From Pseudomonas extremorientalis (GTDB taxonomy: Bacteria > Pseudomonadota > Gammaproteobacteria > Pseudomonadales > Pseudomonadaceae): DNA of 64,000 nt. Position 1 is the stretch's first letter, and the number at the start of each line of letters is the position of its first letter. The position numbers and the translations under genes are program-made. The notes under the pieces were generated by a model. It saw nothing but the letters and a program-made list of their open reading frames with translations, ran no database searches and was not told where the DNA came from. Of this stretch, positions 26,526 through 34,960 are shown piece after piece. Location: the NCBI RefSeq assembly GCF_001870465.1, contig NZ_MDGK01000009.1:62001-126000 (forward strand), written 5' to 3'.

Positions 26526-27944
26526 TCACAACGTCCAGCCCAGCCCCAATGCCTTGTGCAGTGAAGCAAAATCCTTGAGCAGTTCCGCGTCCCCGGAAAT
26601 CCGGTTCTCCTGGGCCTGGTAGCGGGTACGCTCCGCATCCAGCCAATCCAGGGTGCTGGCGGTGCCCGCACGGTAGCGCTGGCGAGTCAGGTCCGCCGCG
26701 CGTACCGCCGAGGACTCCACACTGCGCAACAGCACTACGTTCTGGCGTTGATGGCCGTACCGCGCCAGGGCCACATCGGCGTCGCGCAGCGCACTCAGTA
26801 CCACACTTTTGTACTGCGCGAGCGCTTCGTCGCGACCGGCTTCGGCGCCTTTGACGCTGGCGGCCACGCGGCCGAAGTCCAGCGCGTTCCAGGTCAGGCG
26901 CGGCAGGATCAGCCAGGTGCCGTTATCCTTGCGGGCGAGGTGGCCGGGGTCGCCGGCAGAGAATGACAGGTCGCCCATCAGGCTGAGCTTGGGAAACCAG
27001 TCGGCGGTTTTCTCGCCGATCTGCGCGTTGCTGGAGGCCAGTTTGCGTTCGGCGACGCGGATGTCGGGGCGGGCCTTGAGCAGGGCGGCGGGGTCCGCCA
27101 CGGGTACCACACCGGGCATGGCGGGCAGGGCTTTGGCGGTGGCGAGGCGGCCATCCAGTTCGCCGGGCTCCCGGCCGCAGAGCAGGCCGAGTTGATCCAG
27201 GGATTCAACGATGGCGGCTTGCAACGGCAGGCGCTGGGCCTGGGTGTTTTCTGCCTGGGTGAGGACTTGTTCCAGTTGCAGCTGTGAGGCCACGCCACGG
27301 CTGCGACGTTGCTGGGTCAGGTCGAGGGCCTGGTTTTCAATGTCGACACTCGCGTCTACCAACGCCAGCCGTGCCTGTTGGTCGCGCAGGTCGGTGTAGG
27401 CCTGCACCACTTCGGCGGCCAGTTGCACCTGGGCGTCGGCCAGTTGCGCCTGGGCAGCGTCGGCTTCGGCTTGCGCGGCTTCGACGGCGCGACGTGTGCC
27501 GCCGAACAGGTCGGCCTCCCAACTGGCATCGAAGCCGGCCAGGTAGAGCGTCAACGGCCCGCGACCGCCACCGCCGCCACCCAGTGAGGAGGTGTCGGGC
27601 GAGCGCAGTTTGAGCATCGCGGCGTCACCGGTGACCTTGGGCAGGGCGTCGGCCCGCGCACCGCTGAGGCTGGCGCGGGAGTGTTTCAAGCGGGCCTGGG
27701 CGGTGGCGATGTCGGGGCTGTTGTTCAGCGCCATCTCGACCAGCTCATTGAGCTGCGGGTCATTCAACGTTCGCCACCACTGCGCCACAGCCGGGGCGCT
27801 TGGCGCTTGGCGGTCGGCATGGGGCAAATGCCCGGCGGCCAGGGTTTTCGGCGCGGCGTCGGGTGCGCCTGAGTAGTCCGGGCCTACGGTGCAGGCCGAC
27901 AGCAGGCCAACGGTCAGGAGCAGAGGAAACGAGCGAGCAATCAT
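26526..27944 (-). CDS. Efflux outer-membrane factor (NodT/OprM family lipoprotein)
   Basis: A 472-residue TolC-like channel. The N-terminus MIARSFPLLLTVGLLSAC has a lipobox (LLSAC) with TVGPDY after the cysteine, the standard opening of this family. Two OEP repeats follow, with coiled-coil heptads (ARLKHSRASLSGARADALP and YRAGTASTLDWLDAERTRYQAQ). It spans the outer membrane and exports substrates passed by the inner-membrane pump. The start overlaps the stop of the MFS pump gene by 4 bp. It is the third gene of the operon adapter - pump - channel. Confidence 0.93.
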   Translation of the reverse strand: MIARSFPLLLTVGLLSACTVGPDYSGAPDAAPKTLAAGHLPHADRQAPSAPAVAQWWRTLNDPQLNELVEMALNNSPDIATAQARLKHSRASLSGARADALPKVTGDAAMLKLRSPDTSSLGGGGGGRGPLTLYLAGFDASWEADLFGGTRRAVEAAQAEADAAQAQLADAQVQLAAEVVQAYTDLRDQQARLALVDASVDIENQALDLTQQRRSRGVASQLQLEQVLTQAENTQAQRLPLQAAIVESLDQLGLLCGREPGELDGRLATAKALPAMPGVVPVADPAALLKARPDIRVAERKLASSNAQIGEKTADWFPKLSLMGDLSFSAGDPGHLARKDNGTWLILPRLTWNALDFGRVAASVKGAEAGRDEALAQYKSVVLSALRDADVALARYGHQRQNVVLLRSVESSAVRAADLTRQRYRAGTASTLDWLDAERTRYQAQENRISGDAELLKDFASLHKALGLGWTL

Positions 27945-29509
27945 GGCTGTACCGTGCGCTTTTTCAGGATGAAGATCAGGGGCAGGCACGCCAGCATTGC
28001 GAGTCCCAATACGTAGAACGAATCGTTATAGGCCATCACCGAGGCTTGGCGGGCGATGTCGTTGGCCAGTTGGGCCATGGCTTGCAACGAGGCGGTGGAG
28101 GCGTCGCCGGTTTGTGCCAGGTAGCTGGCGGTGTTGCTGGCCATGTGGTCCTGGGTCAACTGGCTGTTGGCCAGGATGCCTTCGCGCAGCCGGTCGTCAT
28201 GGAAGTGGCTGCGCCGGTCCATCAACACGCCGAGCAACGCCAGGCCAATGGTGCCGCCGAGGTTGCGCGACATGTTGTAGAGCCCGGCCGCGTCGCCGGC
28301 GTCCTTGGTCTCGACCGAACGCATGGACAGTTGGCTGAGGGGCATCATCACCAGGATCTGCCCGAAGCCGCGCAGCAACTGCGACCACACAAAATCATGG
28401 CCGACGCTGTCGGCGGTCAACAGGGTGTCTACAAAGCAACTGGCCCAGTACAGCAGCAGGCCGGCGCCGACCATCCAGCGCAGGTCGTAGCGGCCGAGCA
28501 TTCGCGGCAGGATCGGCATCAGCAAAAACGCCGGAATCCCCGACAACAGCATGATCGCGCCGGACTGCTGCGCGTTGTAGCCGGACAGAATCCCGAGAAA
28601 TTGCGGCACCAGATACGCCGTGCCATACAGCCCCGCACCCACCGCCGTACCGATCAGCAACACGCTGCCAAAGCTTTTGTTGAGCACCAGTGGCAGGCGC
28701 AGGATCGGCGTACTGGAGCGCAATTGCCCCACGGCAATCAGGAAAAAACCGGTGACCGTGGCAATGCTCAGCCACACGATCAGCAGCGAGTCAAACCAGT
28801 GCTCGCGCTGGCCTTCTTCCAGCACCACGGTCAGCGAACTCAAGCCCATGGCCAGCCCCAGAATGCCCAGCCAATCGGCGCTGATAAAGCGCTGCAGGTT
28901 CATGCGCTCGCTGGGCAGGCCGGTGATCAGCAGGGTGATCAGCGCGATGCTGATGGGCAGGTTGAGAAAGAAGCACCAGCGCCAGTTGATGTTCTCCGTC
29001 AGCCAGCCGCCGATCACCGGGCCGAGCAAGGGGCCGAGGATCACGGTCATGCCGAACATCGTGGTGCCGATGGCCAGTTGGTGGGGCGGCAGACGCGTGC
29101 GCACGATGGTCTGCGCGGTCGGGATCATCGCGCCGCCGGCGAAGCCCTGGCCGATGCGCCCGGCGATCATCGCGCCAAGGCTGGTGGACAAGCCGCAGAA
29201 CATCGAGAACAGGGTGAAGGTGAGTGCGGTGCCGATCAGAAACCGGCGCAGGCCGAAGACTCGGGTCAGCCAGGCCGCGAGCGGGATCATCACGATTTCC
29301 GACATCAGGTAGCCGGTGGCGATCCAGGTGCCTTCGGTGCCGGTGGCGCCGATCTGGCCCTGGATCTGCGGCAGCGCCGAGTTGGTGATCGACACATCCA
29401 GGGTCGCCAGCAAGGCGCCCAGTGCACCGGCGGCGACGGCAATCCAGTCGGTCAGCGAGGCGTTGCGCGGTTTCTCGGCGGCCACCCCGGCCATGCTCGC
29501 CTCAGCCAT
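27941..29509 (-). CDS. MFS drug exporter, DHA2 family (EmrB-type, 14 TM)
   Basis: A 522-residue proton-driven pump with fourteen predicted membrane helices. The first helix region holds motif D1 (LDVSITNSALPQIQGQIG), motif A is in AWLTRVFGLRRFLIG, and motif C is in GPLLGPVIGGWLTENINWRWCFF. EmrB-type pumps work with an HlyD adapter and an outer-membrane factor, exactly the two flanking genes. The substrate is not predictable. Both ends overlap the neighbouring genes by a few bases. Confidence 0.93.
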   Translation of the reverse strand: MAEASMAGVAAEKPRNASLTDWIAVAAGALGALLATLDVSITNSALPQIQGQIGATGTEGTWIATGYLMSEIVMIPLAAWLTRVFGLRRFLIGTALTFTLFSMFCGLSTSLGAMIAGRIGQGFAGGAMIPTAQTIVRTRLPPHQLAIGTTMFGMTVILGPLLGPVIGGWLTENINWRWCFFLNLPISIALITLLITGLPSERMNLQRFISADWLGILGLAMGLSSLTVVLEEGQREHWFDSLLIVWLSIATVTGFFLIAVGQLRSSTPILRLPLVLNKSFGSVLLIGTAVGAGLYGTAYLVPQFLGILSGYNAQQSGAIMLLSGIPAFLLMPILPRMLGRYDLRWMVGAGLLLYWASCFVDTLLTADSVGHDFVWSQLLRGFGQILVMMPLSQLSMRSVETKDAGDAAGLYNMSRNLGGTIGLALLGVLMDRRSHFHDDRLREGILANSQLTQDHMASNTASYLAQTGDASTASLQAMAQLANDIARQASVMAYNDSFYVLGLAMLACLPLIFILKKRTVQP

Positions 29510-30611
29510 GGTTGGCGTCTGCGGCGTGGGTGCGGGTGTCGACGTCCACGGTGGCCGACAGGCCTGGCATCAATGCGGCACGCAGGTCATCCGGTATGTC
29601 CAGGGCAATGCGCACCGGTACCCGTTGCACGATCTTGGTGAAGTTACCGGTGGCATTCGACGGCGGCAGCAGGGCGAACTGCGCGCCGGTGCCGGGCGCC
29701 AGGCTGTCGATGTGGCCTTGCAGGTCGCGGCCGGGCAGGGCGTCGACATGCACGGTGACGGTCTGGCCGGGGCGCATGCCACCGATCTGGGTTTCCTTGT
29801 AGTTGGCGGTGAGGTAGATCGCGCTGATCGGCACCACGGTCAGCAAACGCGTACCAGGTTGCACGTACTGCCCCACGCGTACGCCACGGTCAGCCACACG
29901 GCCGTCCAACGGGCTGCGGATGACCGCGTCGTCGACGTCCAGTTGGCTTTGCGCCTCGCTGGCCTTGGCTACGCCCAGTTGCGCCTGGGCCTGCTTGAGC
30001 TGGGCCTGCAACGTGCCGTAGCGAGTCTGGCTGGACCGCAGCGCCGCCTGTTTGGCCGCCACGGTGCTGCGGGCCTGTGCCAGTTGGTTGTTCAGTTGGG
30101 CCAGGCGCTCTTCCGGTTCGGCGCCCGAGCGGGCCAGCGGCGCGTAGCGGGCGACTTCGGTCTGCGCATGCCGGGCATCGGCCTCGGCGCCCTGCAATTG
30201 GGCGCGGGCTTCGGCGATGGTGGAATCCTGTTGCACCAGGTCGGCCTGGGCCTTGGCAAAGTCGGCATTGCGTGCGGCGATGGTCGCGGAGGCTTCGTCG
30301 CTCACGGCCTGGTACTTGCGCGCATCCAGGCGCACCAGCACGTCGCCACGCTTGACGTTCTGGTTGTCGCTCACCAGCACGTCGGCCACGTAGCCGTTGA
30401 TCTTTGGCGCCACGCTGATGCTGTCGGCTTGCAGGTAGGCGTCGTCGGTGGTTTCGATAAACCGCCCGGTGATCCACCACCAGGCGCCCCATGACACTCC
30501 CGCCAGCACGGCAACGCCGGCCACGCTGAGCAGGATGCGCCGGGCCTTGCCACGTTGACCGTTGACGGTTTCTTCAGGCATGACCTGAGGGGGGGGAGGT
30601 GCAGCCGACAT
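29502..30611 (-). CDS. HlyD/EmrA-family membrane-fusion adapter
   Basis: A 369-residue periplasmic adapter. One N-terminal membrane helix (ILLSVAGVAVLAGVSWGAWWW) is followed by a lipoyl/barrel-sandwich half (YVADVLVSDNQNVKRGDVLVRLD), a long alpha-hairpin, and the matching half (DAVIRSPLDGRVADRGVRVGQYV). The ATG at 30611 (MSAAPPPPQ) is preferred because GGAG sits 8 bp upstream; a GTG 9 bp earlier overlaps that site. It is the first gene of the efflux operon and is divergent from a TetR-type repressor. Confidence 0.92.
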   Translation of the reverse strand: MSAAPPPPQVMPEETVNGQRGKARRILLSVAGVAVLAGVSWGAWWWITGRFIETTDDAYLQADSISVAPKINGYVADVLVSDNQNVKRGDVLVRLDARKYQAVSDEASATIAARNADFAKAQADLVQQDSTIAEARAQLQGAEADARHAQTEVARYAPLARSGAEPEERLAQLNNQLAQARSTVAAKQAALRSSQTRYGTLQAQLKQAQAQLGVAKASEAQSQLDVDDAVIRSPLDGRVADRGVRVGQYVQPGTRLLTVVPISAIYLTANYKETQIGGMRPGQTVTVHVDALPGRDLQGHIDSLAPGTGAQFALLPPSNATGNFTKIVQRVPVRIALDIPDDLRAALMPGLSATVDVDTRTHAADANHG

Positions 30612-30638
30612 CGAGGTCACTCCAGATTTATAACGAGT

Positions 30639-30650
30639 GGAATAAATTCC
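30639..30650. promoter_or_regulatory. Candidate operator half-sites between the efflux operon and its TetR-type regulator
   Basis: A short palindrome GGAAT-AA-ATTCC in the 99-bp divergent region, an AT-rich stretch that must hold both promoters. It is a plausible repressor site by position only. Confidence 0.3.
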
Positions 30651-30710
30651 TTTTTTCGCGAATTTTTGTCAACTGGTATATTTTGGTCCGGTATTCGAAG
30701 GGAGCTGCAC

Positions 30711-31424
30711 ATGGCACGACACAAACCTGCCGCCGAGGGTGGTTACCAGCGCGGCGAAGAAACCCGCGCCCGCATTATCGAGGCGGCCGTCGAGGTATTC
30801 GGCGCGCGTGGCTACGATGGGGCGTCCACGCGTGATATCGCCACGGCTGCCGGCGTCAACGCACCTGCGATCCAGTACTACTTCGATGGCAAGGAAGGCG
30901 TGTACCTGGCGTGCGTCGAGCACTTGATCACGCTGCTGTGGCGCAAGATGTCGCCGCCGGTGGAGGCGGCGGAAAGCGTGCTGGCCGATGCCGATTCCGG
31001 CGACAACGCGCTGATCGACGCCTCGCTGGGCATCCTGGGCACCGTGGTTTCAACCATCCAGGACAGCCCGCAAACCACGGCCTGGCGTGCGTTCATGGAT
31101 CGCCACCAGGCCGGCTTGTGCCCGCAAAGCGCAACGATGGCTTTCGAGGAGCGTTTCAAGGCGCGTATTGCGCGGGTCATCCGCCAACTGATCGCTCGCG
31201 TCGCCGGCCTGGCGCTGGAGGATGAGCGCACGGTGATCCATTCCATGGCGCTGTTTACCCAGGGCCTGGCGTTCCGCATCCAGAAGCCCAAGCTGCTGGA
31301 GGCGTTGAAGTGGAGCGAAGTGAACCAGAAGGAAATGGAACAGGTGCGGGAGGTGGTGCTGATGCAAGCGCGGTTCACCCTGGAAGGGCTGGCCCGGCAC
31401 CGGGACCAGCACGCCTCCCGTTAA
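30711..31424 (+). CDS. TetR-family regulator (CerR/YbiH-like C-terminal domain)
   Basis: A 237-residue regulator. The N-terminal HTH is ETRARIIEAAVEVFGARGYD followed by STRDIATAAGVNAPAIQYYFDGKEGVYLACVEH. The C-terminal part (WRAFMDRHQAG, HSMALFTQGLAFRI) resembles the CerR/YbiH branch, which represses drug-efflux operons. AAGGGAG precedes the ATG at 30711. It is divergent from the adapter-pump-channel operon, its likely target. Confidence 0.92.
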   Translation: MARHKPAAEGGYQRGEETRARIIEAAVEVFGARGYDGASTRDIATAAGVNAPAIQYYFDGKEGVYLACVEHLITLLWRKMSPPVEAAESVLADADSGDNALIDASLGILGTVVSTIQDSPQTTAWRAFMDRHQAGLCPQSATMAFEERFKARIARVIRQLIARVAGLALEDERTVIHSMALFTQGLAFRIQKPKLLEALKWSEVNQKEMEQVREVVLMQARFTLEGLARHRDQHASR

Positions 31425-31438
31425 TCGGCGGTTGCCGC

Positions 31439-32200
31439 CTACTTGCCGCCTGTCACATCCAGAAAGGTCCCGGTGATGAACGACGCTTCCTTACCGGCCA
31501 GCCACAGGATAGCGCGGGCCACCTCTTCGGGTTCGCCGCCACGGCCCATGGGAATGCTGTCCTTGACCCGATCCACACGCCCCGGTTCGCCGCCGCTGGC
31601 GTGCATGTCGGTGTAGATATGCCCGGGCCGTACGCAGTTGACGCGTATGCCTTCACGGGCGACTTCCTTGGATAAGCCGATGGTGAACGTCTCCAGGGCG
31701 CCTTTGGAGGCAGCGTAATCGACATACTCGTTGGGGCTGCCTAGGCGGGCTGAGGCGGAGGACACGTTGATCACGCTGCCACCCGTGCCATTGTGGCGCA
31801 GCGACATGCGTTTCACCGCGTGCTGCGCGCACAGCATCGGGCCGATGGCATTGATCGCGAAGATGCGCTGCATGCGGGTAAAGTCGAGGTCTTCAAAGCG
31901 TGACTGCAGGGCAATGATCGCGGCGTTGTTGACCAGCACATCGATACGGCCAAACGTCTGGTCAATGGCTGCGAACAGCTGCGCGACCTGAGCAGGGTCC
32001 GCACTGTCGGCGCGGATGGCCAAGGCACGGCGCCCCAACGCTTGCACATCCGCCACCACGCCGAGCGCGGCCGCCTCGTTGCTGACGTAGCTGATCGCGA
32101 CATCGTAGCCTTGCGCCGCTGCAAGGCGCGCGGTTGCCGCGCCGACACCGCGGCTGCCGCCGGTAATCAGAATCAGCGGTGTCGAAGACACAGTACTCAT
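31439..32200 (-). CDS. SDR-family oxidoreductase
   Basis: A 253-residue classical short-chain dehydrogenase. The cofactor motif TGGSRGVG is at residues 13-20, NNAA at 91-94, and the catalytic Tyr162 and Lys166 are in DYAASKG; the serine is in VINVSSASA. It ends in the usual SFITGTFLDVTGGK. AGGAGG before ATG 32200 fixes the start. NADP(H) is suggested by basic residues near the first strand. Substrate unknown. It follows the EamA transporter gene by 29 bp on the same strand. Confidence 0.92.
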   Translation of the reverse strand: MSTVSSTPLILITGGSRGVGAATARLAAAQGYDVAISYVSNEAAALGVVADVQALGRRALAIRADSADPAQVAQLFAAIDQTFGRIDVLVNNAAIIALQSRFEDLDFTRMQRIFAINAIGPMLCAQHAVKRMSLRHNGTGGSVINVSSASARLGSPNEYVDYAASKGALETFTIGLSKEVAREGIRVNCVRPGHIYTDMHASGGEPGRVDRVKDSIPMGRGGEPEEVARAILWLAGKEASFITGTFLDVTGGK

Positions 32201-32229
32201 TGCTTGGACCTCCTTTGAGGGGTTAAGGA

Positions 32230-33057
32230 TCAGCCTATCAGCATCGTGCCGGTCGCAATGACCACGCACGCCAGCACTTTGCGGACAGTCAGCGACTCGC
32301 CCAAAAACAAATAACCGATCAAGGCCGCGAACAGCACGCTGGTTTCGCGCAGGGCCGAAACGGCGCCCATCGGCGCGTGGGACATGGCGTAAATGACGAT
32401 GCCGTAGGCCAGGAGGGACACAAGCCCCCCGATCAAGGCCGTGATGACGCCGGGGCGTGGTGCGAAGAGGCTGCGTGTATCGCGCAGGCCGATGTACACC
32501 AGGGGCATCAATACGCCCCAGAGCGCACACATCCATACGGTGTAGGCCATCGGTGCGCCGGACAGCCTCGCGCCAATACCGTCCGTGACGCTGTAGGCCG
32601 CGATGAAAAAACCCGTGCCCAGGGCGTAGGGCAGGCTGGGCACCGCCAGTCTGCGCTGTCTGAAGGCCAGAGAAATAATGCCGCCGGATACCAGCACGAT
32701 GCCGATGAGGGCGTTCGTGCTGAGCGTTTCACCGGCAAACACCAAGGCGCAAAGCGTGATCAGAATGGGCGAGGAACCGCGGGCGATCGGGTACGTCTGC
32801 CCCAGGTCGCCCACCTTGTAGCTTCGCACCAGGAACAGGTTATAGCCCACGTGCAACACGCCCGACAGCACGGCGTAGGGCCAGCTGGCTGGCGCGGGAG
32901 GGGCGAGAAACAAGGCTATTACACTGCTGGCGATGGCGACCGCCACGCACATCATGGTCATTGACCACAGCCGGTCGGCGCCGACACGCAACAATGCGTT
33001 CCAGCTGGCATGCAAGAGGGCGGCGAAGAGGATGAGTAGAACGATGGGTAAAGGCAT
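32230..33057 (-). CDS. EamA/DMT-family transporter
   Basis: A 275-residue inner-membrane protein of about ten helices in two EamA repeats (LFAALLHASWNALLRVGADR and the ETSVLFAALIGYLFLGESLTVRKVLA region). GQTYPIARGSSPILITLCALVFAGE is the conserved end of the first repeat. Such proteins export or import small metabolites; the substrate is unknown. The ATG at 33057 is preferred; a TTG at 33078 would overlap the palindrome at 33064-33092. Its promoter region faces the stop of a LysR gene on the same strand. Confidence 0.88.
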   Translation of the reverse strand: MPLPIVLLILFAALLHASWNALLRVGADRLWSMTMMCVAVAIASSVIALFLAPPAPASWPYAVLSGVLHVGYNLFLVRSYKVGDLGQTYPIARGSSPILITLCALVFAGETLSTNALIGIVLVSGGIISLAFRQRRLAVPSLPYALGTGFFIAAYSVTDGIGARLSGAPMAYTVWMCALWGVLMPLVYIGLRDTRSLFAPRPGVITALIGGLVSLLAYGIVIYAMSHAPMGAVSALRETSVLFAALIGYLFLGESLTVRKVLACVVIATGTMLIG

Positions 33058-33063
33058 GCGCCA

Positions 33064-33092
33064 TGTTAAACACCACAAGGGCGTGTTTAACA
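33064..33092. promoter_or_regulatory. Perfect 10-bp inverted repeat just upstream of the EamA transporter gene
   Basis: TGTTAAACAC, nine bases, then GTGTTTAACA. It ends 7 bp before the chosen start codon, so it could be an operator that blocks transcription or a 5' UTR hairpin. No regulator is identified. Confidence 0.55.
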
Positions 33093-33132
33093 GCGAAGTC
33101 CTTTCATCCTGTCATGAGTGAATGTTCATGCA

Positions 33133-34038
33133 TCACTGATAATTTTTCTGTGCCTGCATCGACTCGGCCAACAGCCAGTTACGAAAGCTGATGATGTGTG
33201 GCTGGGTTTCGATCCCTTTGGGGCAGACAAAGTAGTAGCCGACCGGCGACGCGAACGGCAGCTCAAACAGCCTGATCAGGCGGCCGTCGTTGATTTCAGC
33301 TTCAACATGGCCGCTCCGCGCCAGCGCAATACCTTGGCCCAGCAGCGCCGCCTCGATGGTCATGTTGGTGTCAGCGAACCTGACGCTTTCCTTGAGGGGT
33401 GCAATGCTGACGCCGATATGCTCGAACCAGGCGTCCCACTTGGGCACCAGGTCTGCGCCGTCGCGCGTCAGCAACGGGTAACGCAGCAGCTCAGCGGGCT
33501 CGTGGGGCGCGCCGAAACGGTTGAGCAGATCCGGGCTGGCCACCGGGAAGATCTGCTCGCGGAGCATGAATTCCGAGTGCAGGCCGGGATAATTGCCGTT
33601 GCCCAGCCGGATGGCCACATCCGGGTCTGAGCTGGAGAACTTGATGGCCTTGTCGCTGGTCTCCAGCGTGATCAGGATTTCCGGATGTTGCTGCGACAGG
33701 CTGGGCAACCTGGGCAGCAGCCATTTCAAGGCAAACGAATACGTGGTGCTGACCTTCAGGCGAACCCGGCCTTTTTGTTCCCGCAGGTCAGCCAGGGTGG
33801 CCTCAAGGTTCATGAAAAACTCGCGCACAATGGGCGCCAGTGCGGCCCCGGCCGGGGTCAGCCGCAACGCCTTGCCGCGCTGGAACAGCTGCAAGCCCCA
33901 CAGGTCCTCGAGGTGCTTGAGTTGGTGGCTGACGGCGCTCTGGGTCACATGCAACTCTTCTGAAGCCGATGTGAACGTCGCATGCCGGGTCGCTACTTCG
34001 AAAGCTCGCAGCGTGGCGGTGGGCGGTAGGTCTCTCAT
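33133..34038 (-). CDS. LysR-family regulator, GcvA-like
   Basis: A 301-residue regulator starting MRDLPPTATLRAFEVATRHA, the GcvA-type opening, with the HTH FTSASEELHVTQSAVSHQLKHLEDLWG and the wing LFQRGKALRLTPAG. The effector domain shows the GcvA-type strings SSSDPDVAIRLGNGNYPG and TIEAALLGQGIALA. An in-frame ATG at 34077 is possible but the family start favours 34038. Target unknown; the downstream EamA and SDR genes on the same strand are candidates. Confidence 0.9.
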   Translation of the reverse strand: MRDLPPTATLRAFEVATRHATFTSASEELHVTQSAVSHQLKHLEDLWGLQLFQRGKALRLTPAGAALAPIVREFFMNLEATLADLREQKGRVRLKVSTTYSFALKWLLPRLPSLSQQHPEILITLETSDKAIKFSSSDPDVAIRLGNGNYPGLHSEFMLREQIFPVASPDLLNRFGAPHEPAELLRYPLLTRDGADLVPKWDAWFEHIGVSIAPLKESVRFADTNMTIEAALLGQGIALARSGHVEAEINDGRLIRLFELPFASPVGYYFVCPKGIETQPHIISFRNWLLAESMQAQKNYQ

Positions 34039-34245
34039 GACTGGGGTCCGGGTCGGCGGCTGGCAATTAATCGGCATGAATACAGGTTCATGGTAATGGA
34101 TTGGCAGGCTTTCACAGAAGCTGTAGACCATGGCCTTGTGAATTGTTGTGAAGCACAGATTAATGGCCCATTGCCCATGCTAACGTCTGTTCCTGGCTAT
34201 CGTCAGCACGACGATTTCATTCGTACCATCAGGGGAGCAGCGCCG

Positions 34246-34710
34246 ATGTCTACCACCGTAACGCCCGCCGGCAGCGGGGCAAACACACCTAAAGCGTCAC
34301 CGTCGGCGTTCGATGACAAGTTGAACATCGCCAAGTCCAGCAAAGTGATTGCCGACTACATGCGCCAGACCGGCAAGTCGGCCATTACCAAGCAGGAGCT
34401 GACCCAACTGGCCAACAACGCCTCGGGCAAGGTGCCGGCCGAAGTCTGCGATGCGGCCAAGTACATGGAGCGTCATCCCGACGTTTTCACCGCCATCGAA
34501 ACCCACGATGTGCCGGGCGCCGATAACCTCTCCGGCGTGTGGAACTTCGATTGGGCCGCCAACGGTGGATTGAACGGCACGTCGACCGACGCGATTGCGA
34601 AGATGCAAGACACGTTCGATTTCGCGATTGCCAAGTCTGCGCAGATCACCGAGATTTCCACGGGTAAAAAAGCCGAGCTGGATTCGACCAAACAACGGCC
34701 GCAGAACTAA
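34246..34710 (+). CDS. Small protein resembling a HrpF/HrpK/NolX-type domain
   Basis: A 154-residue protein with no signal peptide. The first 20 residues are Ser/Thr/Ala/Pro-rich with no acidic residue (MSTTVTPAGSGANTPKASPS). The core KVIADYMRQTGKSAITKQEL ... AAKYMERHPDVFTAIETHDVPGADNLSGVWNFDWAANGGL resembles, from memory, the conserved block of plant-pathogen type III translocators HrpF, PopF, NolX and HrpK, which has a Y/W-rich THDVxGADxxSG signature. AGGGGAG precedes the ATG. At 154 residues it is far shorter than those proteins. No Hrp box was found upstream. Confidence 0.65.
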   Translation: MSTTVTPAGSGANTPKASPSAFDDKLNIAKSSKVIADYMRQTGKSAITKQELTQLANNASGKVPAEVCDAAKYMERHPDVFTAIETHDVPGADNLSGVWNFDWAANGGLNGTSTDAIAKMQDTFDFAIAKSAQITEISTGKKAELDSTKQRPQN

Positions 34711-34960
34711 AACAGTGCGTTGTACTGTCCCTTGCCAAGGGGTTACACGATAGCCCAGGCAAAGAAAAGCCCGCGTGGGGAGCGCGGGCTAAAGGGATGT
34801 TCATTAGGAGCTGAGGCCACCCTAGGCGCTTGTCTGTGAAAGGTTTGTGAAAACCACGGCAAAAAAGTGTATGCCTCAATCCCGCCATGGCTGTACGGGG
34901 CAGGGCGGTCGATAACCCTCTACTGTCGCAGGCATACCACTGCCGTTTGGATGCCGCGTC
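34711..34960. other. Intergenic region before lysE, with an unassigned terminator
   Basis: About 250 bases. It holds the minus-strand terminator listed next and the lysE promoter region. No protein gene is supported. Confidence 0.5.
34761..34790 (-). terminator. Orphan Rho-independent terminator on the minus strand
   Basis: AGCCCGCG and CGCGGGCT pair around a 7-base loop and are followed on the minus strand by TTTTCTTT. No minus-strand gene lies upstream of it for more than 500 bases except the 27-codon gene at 35.6 kb, so it may end a small RNA. Confidence 0.65.

Noticed and set aside
27800..29641. A 613-codon open frame on the plus strand opposite the MFS pump
   Set aside because: The product is a His/Gln/Arg/Ala-rich low-complexity string with no domain. 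The minus-strand gene has clear family motifs; this is the usual mirror frame of a GC-rich gene.
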